DNA of 64,000 nucleotides from Ralstonia pickettii (GTDB lineage: Bacteria; Pseudomonadota; Gammaproteobacteria; Burkholderiales; Burkholderiaceae), in the NCBI RefSeq assembly GCF_030582395.1, contig NZ_CP104381.1, forward strand, positions 2,108,001-2,172,000, given 5' to 3'. Below the pieces are notes generated by a model. It did not search any database. It saw only the letters and a list, made by a program, of their open reading frames with translations, and was not told the DNA's origin. Numbering within the stretch: the stretch's first letter is position 1; the number at the start of each line of letters is the position of its first letter. The position numbers and the translations under genes are program-made. Shown here piece by piece: positions 59,866-64,000 of the stretch.

Positions 59866-61344
59866 ATGAGCCAAACCACCTCTGCCGCATTCTCTGCGGA
59901 CGCCGCCGGAGCACCCGACCCGACCCTCTGGAACGAAGACCTCAACCCGACCCCGCCCGCCGCCCGCACCTGGACGGCCACCAACTACGCCGCGCTGTGG
60001 GTGTCGATGGTGGTGTCGGTGCCGGCCTACATGCTGGCTTCGGGCCTGATGAGCGAGGGCATGAACTGGTGGCAGGCTGTGCTGACGGTGTTTCTCGGGA
60101 ACTTGATCGTGCTCGTGCCGATGGTGCTGGTGGGGCACGCGGGTACCAAGTACGGGATTCCCTTCCCTGTGCTGGTGCGGGCCTCGTTCGGCGTGCGCGG
60201 TGCGCAGTTGCCGGCCATTCTGCGGGCCATCGTGGCGTGCGGCTGGTTCGGCATCCAGACGTGGCTGGGCAGCCAGGCGATCTACACGATCCTCAACGTC
60301 GTCACGGACAACATGCTGGTCGGCAGCAATATTCCGGGGCTGGGCATCAACCCGGGCCAGGGATTCTGCTTCCTGCTGTTCTGGGCGCTGCACATCTGGC
60401 TGATCACCAAGGGTCTCGAATCGATCAAGCGCTTTCAGGCGCTTGCCACCCCGCTGCTGATCCTGGCGGCACTCGGCCTGGTCTGGTGGGCGTATACCAA
60501 TGCGGGCGGCTTTGGCCCGATGCTCTCGGCGCCGTCGGCGTTTTCTGCCGGCGGTAAGCGCGCCGGCGAGTTCTGGGGCTTCTTCTGGCCGTCCCTCACC
60601 GCCATGGTCGGCTACTGGGCCACGCTGGCGCTGAACATTCCCGACTTCACCCGCTTCGCACGCAGCCAGCGCGACCAGCTCGTCGGCCAGGCGATCGGCC
60701 TGCCGCTGCCGATGGGGCTGCTGGCGCTGGTGGCGGTGCTCGTCACGTCGTCCACGGTGGTCATCTACGGCCAGGCCATCTGGGATCCGGTTACGCTGGC
60801 CGGCAAGATGACGGGCCCGTCGGTCATCGTGGCCCTGCTGGCGCTGATCACCGCCACCCTGATGACGAACATCGCCGCCAACGTCGTATCGCCGGCGTAT
60901 GACTTTTCAAACCTGGCGCCGCATCGCATCTCGTTCCGCATCGGCGGCTACATCACGGCGGGCATCGGCCTGGCGATGATGCCGTGGAAGATCCTGGAAA
61001 CGACCAAGGGCTACATCTTCACGTGGCTGGTCGGTTACGGCGCGCTGCTGGGCCCGGTGGCCGGCATCATGATGGTCGATTACTTCCTGGTGCGCCGCAC
61101 GGTGCTCAAGACCGGTGAACTTTTCCGCGTGGACGGCCCGTACGGTTACGGCAACGGCTGGAACGGCCGCGCCATCGTCGCGCTCATCATCGGCGTGCTG
61201 CCCAATCTGCCGGGCTTCTTCAAGCAGGCTGGGTTCGTCGCCAGCGTGCCCGGCGTGTTCGAAGCGCTGTACACGTATGCGTGGTTCGTGGGCCTGGCAA
61301 TTTCGGCCGTGGTGTACGTGATCCTGATGCGCGGGCGCCGCTGA
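59866..61344 (+). CDS. NCS1 family nucleobase/cytosine permease
   Basis: A 492-residue transporter starting MSQTTSAAFSADAAG, not at the open frame upstream. Features: LWNEDLNPTPPAARTWTATNYAALW (the N-terminal NxDL-P motif), a GIPFPVLVRASFGVRGAQ segment and the ALNIPDFTRFARSQRDQ loop. It has about twelve spans. It imports a nucleobase or allantoin-like compound by cation symport. The upp gene follows 66 bp later, linking uracil salvage. Confidence 0.92.
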   Translation: MSQTTSAAFSADAAGAPDPTLWNEDLNPTPPAARTWTATNYAALWVSMVVSVPAYMLASGLMSEGMNWWQAVLTVFLGNLIVLVPMVLVGHAGTKYGIPFPVLVRASFGVRGAQLPAILRAIVACGWFGIQTWLGSQAIYTILNVVTDNMLVGSNIPGLGINPGQGFCFLLFWALHIWLITKGLESIKRFQALATPLLILAALGLVWWAYTNAGGFGPMLSAPSAFSAGGKRAGEFWGFFWPSLTAMVGYWATLALNIPDFTRFARSQRDQLVGQAIGLPLPMGLLALVAVLVTSSTVVIYGQAIWDPVTLAGKMTGPSVIVALLALITATLMTNIAANVVSPAYDFSNLAPHRISFRIGGYITAGIGLAMMPWKILETTKGYIFTWLVGYGALLGPVAGIMMVDYFLVRRTVLKTGELFRVDGPYGYGNGWNGRAIVALIIGVLPNLPGFFKQAGFVASVPGVFEALYTYAWFVGLAISAVVYVILMRGRR

Positions 61345-61410
61345 GCGCCTCACCAATCGGCACGGGGGCGCGCCGGTACAATGCGCCCCATCTGAGAATC
61401 CCTTGCCGCC

Positions 61411-62061
61411 ATGAAACAAGATCCGCGCTTTCCGAACCTGTTCATCCTCAACCACCCGCTGATCCAGCACAAGCTCACGCACATGCGCGACAAGGACACG
61501 TCGACTCGTACGTTCCGCGAGCTGCTGCGTGAGATTACGCTGCTGATGGGCTACGAGATCACCCGCAACCTGCCGCTGACCAGCCGCCACATCGACACGC
61601 CGATGGGCCCGATGGAAGCGCCCGTCATCGCCGGCCGCAAGCTGGCCGTGGTGCCGGTGCTGCGTGCGGGCGTGGGTATGAGCGACGGCCTGGTCGAACT
61701 GATTCCGTCGGCGCGCATCGGCCACATCGGCGTGTACCGCGATGAGCAGCACCGCCCGGTGGAATACCTCGTGCGGCTGCCCGACCTGGAAGACCGCACC
61801 TTCATCCTGTGCGATCCGATGGTCGCCACCGGTTACTCGGCCGTCCACGCGGTCGACGTGATGAAGAAACGCGGCGTGCCCGATGAGAACATCCTCTTCC
61901 TGGCGCTGGTGGCGGCGCCCGAAGGCGTGGATGTGTTCCAGCAGGCGCATCCGGGCGTGAAGCTGTTCGTGGCATCGCTCGATTCGCACCTGGATGAAAA
62001 CGCCTACATCATCCCGGGCCTGGGCGACGCGGGCGACCGCCTGTTCGGCACGAAAAACTGA
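61411..62061 (+). CDS. upp: Uracil phosphoribosyltransferase
   Basis: A 216-residue salvage enzyme making UMP from uracil and PRPP. Motifs: [34 protein letters not shown], the PRPP loop [14 protein letters not shown], and [28 protein letters not shown] (two parts) at the C-terminus. Confidence 0.96.
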   Translation: MKQDPRFPNLFILNHPLIQHKLTHMRDKDTSTRTFRELLREITLLMGYEITRNLPLTSRHIDTPMGPMEAPVIAGRKLAVVPVLRAGVGMSDGLVELIPSARIGHIGVYRDEQHRPVEYLVRLPDLEDRTFILCDPMVATGYSAVHAVDVMKKRGVPDENILFLALVAAPEGVDVFQQAHPGVKLFVASLDSHLDENAYIIPGLGDAGDRLFGTKN

Positions 62062-62086
62062 TTGCGCGCTCCCAGCGCAAGCAAAA

Positions 62087-62114
62087 ACAGCCGGCAATGC
62101 CGGCTGTTGTCTTT
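62087..62114. terminator. Bidirectional terminator between upp and the HerA-like gene
   Basis: ACAGCCGGCA and TGCCGGCTGT pair perfectly around one base; T-rich sequence follows on the plus strand and five T on the minus strand. It serves both converging genes. Confidence 0.8.
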
Positions 62115-62130
62115 GGTGCCTCGGATGCGC

Positions 62131-63693
62131 TCAGCGCTTCTTCGACCCGCCGAGAATGCTGCCCAGCACGCCGCGCACGATTTCGCGCCCGACGGTGGAA
62201 CCGATGGTGCGCATCGTCGACTTGGCCAACGTTTCGACAATCGAATCGCCACGGCCGCTGCGGCCCGTACCCTTCGTAAGGATCGAGCCGACATCGCCCA
62301 GCCAGCCACCACTCTCCTGTTGCGCCGGTGCGGGTGCGGGTGCTGGCGCTGAACCCGACGATGCGCCGAAATCCGTACCAATGGAGCCTGGTGCGGGCGC
62401 AGCTGCCGGCCCGCCCTTTGCCACACGCCCGCTCAGGATCTCGTACGCCGATTCGCGGTCGATTGCCGTGTCGTAGCGGCCAGCCACCAGCGAATTCGCC
62501 ATCAGCGCGCGGCGCTCGTCGTCCGAGATCGGGCCGATGCGCGATGCCGGCGGGACGACAAACGCACGCTGCGTGACCTCCGGGCGGCCGCCTTCGTCCA
62601 GCATGGAGATCAGCGCTTCGCCCACGGCCAACTCACCGATGGCCTCTTCGATGCTGAATTCTGGATTTGCGCGCATCGTTGTCGCGGCCGCCTTCACGGC
62701 CTTCTGGTCGCGCGGCGTGAAGGCCCGCAGCGCGTGCTGCACGCGGTTGCCGAGCTGGCCGAGCACCGTATCCGGCACGTCGGCCGGGTTCTGCGTCACG
62801 AAGTACACGCCCACACCTTTCGAGCGGATCAATCGCACCACCTGCTCCACCTTCTGCAGCAGGGACGGCGGCGCATCGTTGAACAGCAGGTGCGCCTCGT
62901 CAAAGAAGAAGGCGAGTTTTGGCTTGTCTACGTCGCCCACCTCCGGCAGATGCTCGAACAGTTCGGAGAGCATCCACAACAAGAACGTCGCATACAACTT
63001 GGGCGCATTGAGCAGCTTGTCGGCTGCCAGGATGTTGATCACGCCCTGGCCGCGCACCGTCTGCATCAGGTCGTTGATGTCGAGCATTGGCTCGCCGAAG
63101 AACCGGTCAGCGCCCTGCTCTTCCAGCGCGATCAGGTTGCGCTGGATGGCGCCGATGCTGGCCGACGAGATGTTCCCGTACTTGTTCGTGTAGTCAGACG
63201 CATGCTCGCCCACGTGCTGCAACATCGCGCGCAGGTCTTTCATGTCGAGCAGCGCGAGGCCCGAGTCGTCCGCAATCTTGAAGACGAGGTTCAGCACGCC
63301 GGTCTGGATGTCATTCAGCTCCAGCATGCGCGAGAGCATCAGCGGGCCCATGTCGGACATGGTGGCGCGCACGGGGTGGCCGCGTTCGCCATACACATCC
63401 CACAACGTGACAGGGCAACCGGCCCATTGCGGCTCTTCCAGGCCGCGCTCCTGCAGGCGGGCCTTGAGCTTGTCGTTCGGTTGGCCGGGCTGCGAGATGC
63501 CGGTCAGATCACCTTTCACGTCGGCCAGAAAGACCGGTACGCCAATCTTCGACAGGCCCTGGGCAATGGTTTGGAGAGTCACGGTCTTGCCAGTGCCGGT
63601 GGCGCCGGTGATCAGGCCATGCCGGTTCGCGAGCTGGGGCAAAAGCACCAACTCGGCTTTGGCGTTCTTGGCAATCAGGATGGGATCGGTCAT
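62131..63693 (-). CDS. HerA-like ATPase (DUF853 / YjgR family)
   Basis: A 520-residue P-loop protein. Walker A GATGTGKT (~30-37), ADVKGDLTG next, Walker [13 protein letters not shown] and an Arg-finger region [12 protein letters not shown]-terminal ~90 residues are Gly/Ser/Pro-rich and end in a small helical region ([15 protein letters not shown]). The family is a bacterial HerA-type helicase-like ATPase of unknown role. Confidence 0.88.
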   Translation of the reverse strand: MTDPILIAKNAKAELVLLPQLANRHGLITGATGTGKTVTLQTIAQGLSKIGVPVFLADVKGDLTGISQPGQPNDKLKARLQERGLEEPQWAGCPVTLWDVYGERGHPVRATMSDMGPLMLSRMLELNDIQTGVLNLVFKIADDSGLALLDMKDLRAMLQHVGEHASDYTNKYGNISSASIGAIQRNLIALEEQGADRFFGEPMLDINDLMQTVRGQGVINILAADKLLNAPKLYATFLLWMLSELFEHLPEVGDVDKPKLAFFFDEAHLLFNDAPPSLLQKVEQVVRLIRSKGVGVYFVTQNPADVPDTVLGQLGNRVQHALRAFTPRDQKAVKAAATTMRANPEFSIEEAIGELAVGEALISMLDEGGRPEVTQRAFVVPPASRIGPISDDERRALMANSLVAGRYDTAIDRESAYEILSGRVAKGGPAAAPAPGSIGTDFGASSGSAPAPAPAPAQQESGGWLGDVGSILTKGTGRSGRGDSIVETLAKSTMRTIGSTVGREIVRGVLGSILGGSKKR

Positions 63694-63865
63694 GACGTTT
63701 CGACGAGGATCAATCTAGGGGATGGCACACCGGCAAGTCGACCGGATGGACGGGGCGGCGGGCGTGTGCAGCATGCTAAAATCTGCGACCGATTATAGAG
63801 CGTGCAGGTGGCGTCAAACCGCCATCTGAGCGCCAGATTCCACTGCATTCCGCTCGGAGAGTTTC

Positions 63866-64000
63866 ATGGCCGGTCATTCCAAATGGGCCAATATCAAGCA
63901 TAAAAAAGCCGCTGCCGACGCCAAGCGCGGCAAGATTTGGACGCGCCTGATCAAGGAAATCACCGTGGCGGCCCGCCTGGGCGGCGGCGATGCCGACTCC
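63866..64000 (+). CDS. YebC/PmpR family regulator, partial
   Basis: The first 45 codons of a gene that runs off the window. GGAGA precedes ATG; the start [20 protein letters not shown] is diagnostic for YebC/PmpR, a DNA-binding regulator or translation factor for polyproline stretches. Confidence 0.92.
   Translation, partial: MAGHSKWANIKHKKAAADAKRGKIWTRLIKEITVAARLGGGDADS

Overview
The window is high-G+C DNA of the Burkholderiaceae, most likely a Ralstonia chromosome of the pickettii/mannitolilytica/insidiosa group. The genus call is inferred from the host gene set (pxpABC with DUF969/DUF979, upp, an NCS1 permease, a yebC-like gene) and from style; no rRNA or tRNA is present to confirm it. 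About 39.5 kb at the left is a temperate, contractile-tailed (myovirus-type) prophage whose left end lies outside the window. The remaining ~24 kb is ordinary host chromosome.

Prophage, leftward arm (26440 down to 1, minus strand). One long run of tightly coupled genes, many with ATGA or GTGA stop/start overlaps. In transcription order: a CII-like regulator, a 54-aa HTH protein, an adenine methyltransferase, a DUF1376 replication initiator that carries an internal iteron array, a helicase-loader-like protein, small proteins and a RuvC-like resolvase. Then come the terminase subunits, a secreted Ala-rich protein, portal, head morphogenesis protein, DUF2213 protease/scaffold, cement protein and DUF2184 capsid. 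The neck genes, DUF3383 sheath, tube, tail chaperones (with a probable -1 frameshift), tape measure, baseplate genes and a glycine-rich tail fibre complete the arm.

Prophage, control region (26450-28780). A Cro-like gene (minus) and a CI/S24-type repressor (plus) diverge from a 76-bp gap holding a perfect 13-bp palindromic operator. Nearly the same operator recurs upstream of a second early promoter at 28721-28770, so one repressor probably silences both early operons. An exported OB-fold-like protein follows cI and is a moron candidate.

Prophage, rightward arm (28783-39456, plus strand). Small membrane proteins, a KTSC protein, a RecT-like annealing protein with a PD-(D/E)XK exonuclease, and a coiled-coil protein come first. 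A block of small unknowns follows, then two zinc-ribbon proteins, a C5-cytosine methyltransferase with five ADPR repeats, DUF4031, J-domain and ASCH proteins, and an AlpA-like excisionase. No integrase or holin/endolysin set is seen, so these presumably lie left of base 1. The prophage/host junction is placed between 39457 and 40700, a gene-poor stretch rich in palindromes.

Host part. A PAS-LuxR regulator (40705), a DUF2968 protein and a membrane-anchored Ala/Pro-rich protein come first. A seven-gene 5-oxoproline operon on the minus strand follows (pxpB-pxpC-pxpA-DUF969-DUF979-TRAP binding protein-pcp, 49265 to 43174). Next are a Bcr/CflA efflux pump and a BMP-family nucleoside-type ABC importer (51173-56031). 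The last stretch holds a DUF1232 protein, a quinone oxidoreductase coupled to mgsA, an SDR protein, an EamA exporter, an NCS1 permease, upp, a HerA-like ATPase and the start of a YebC/PmpR gene cut by the window edge.
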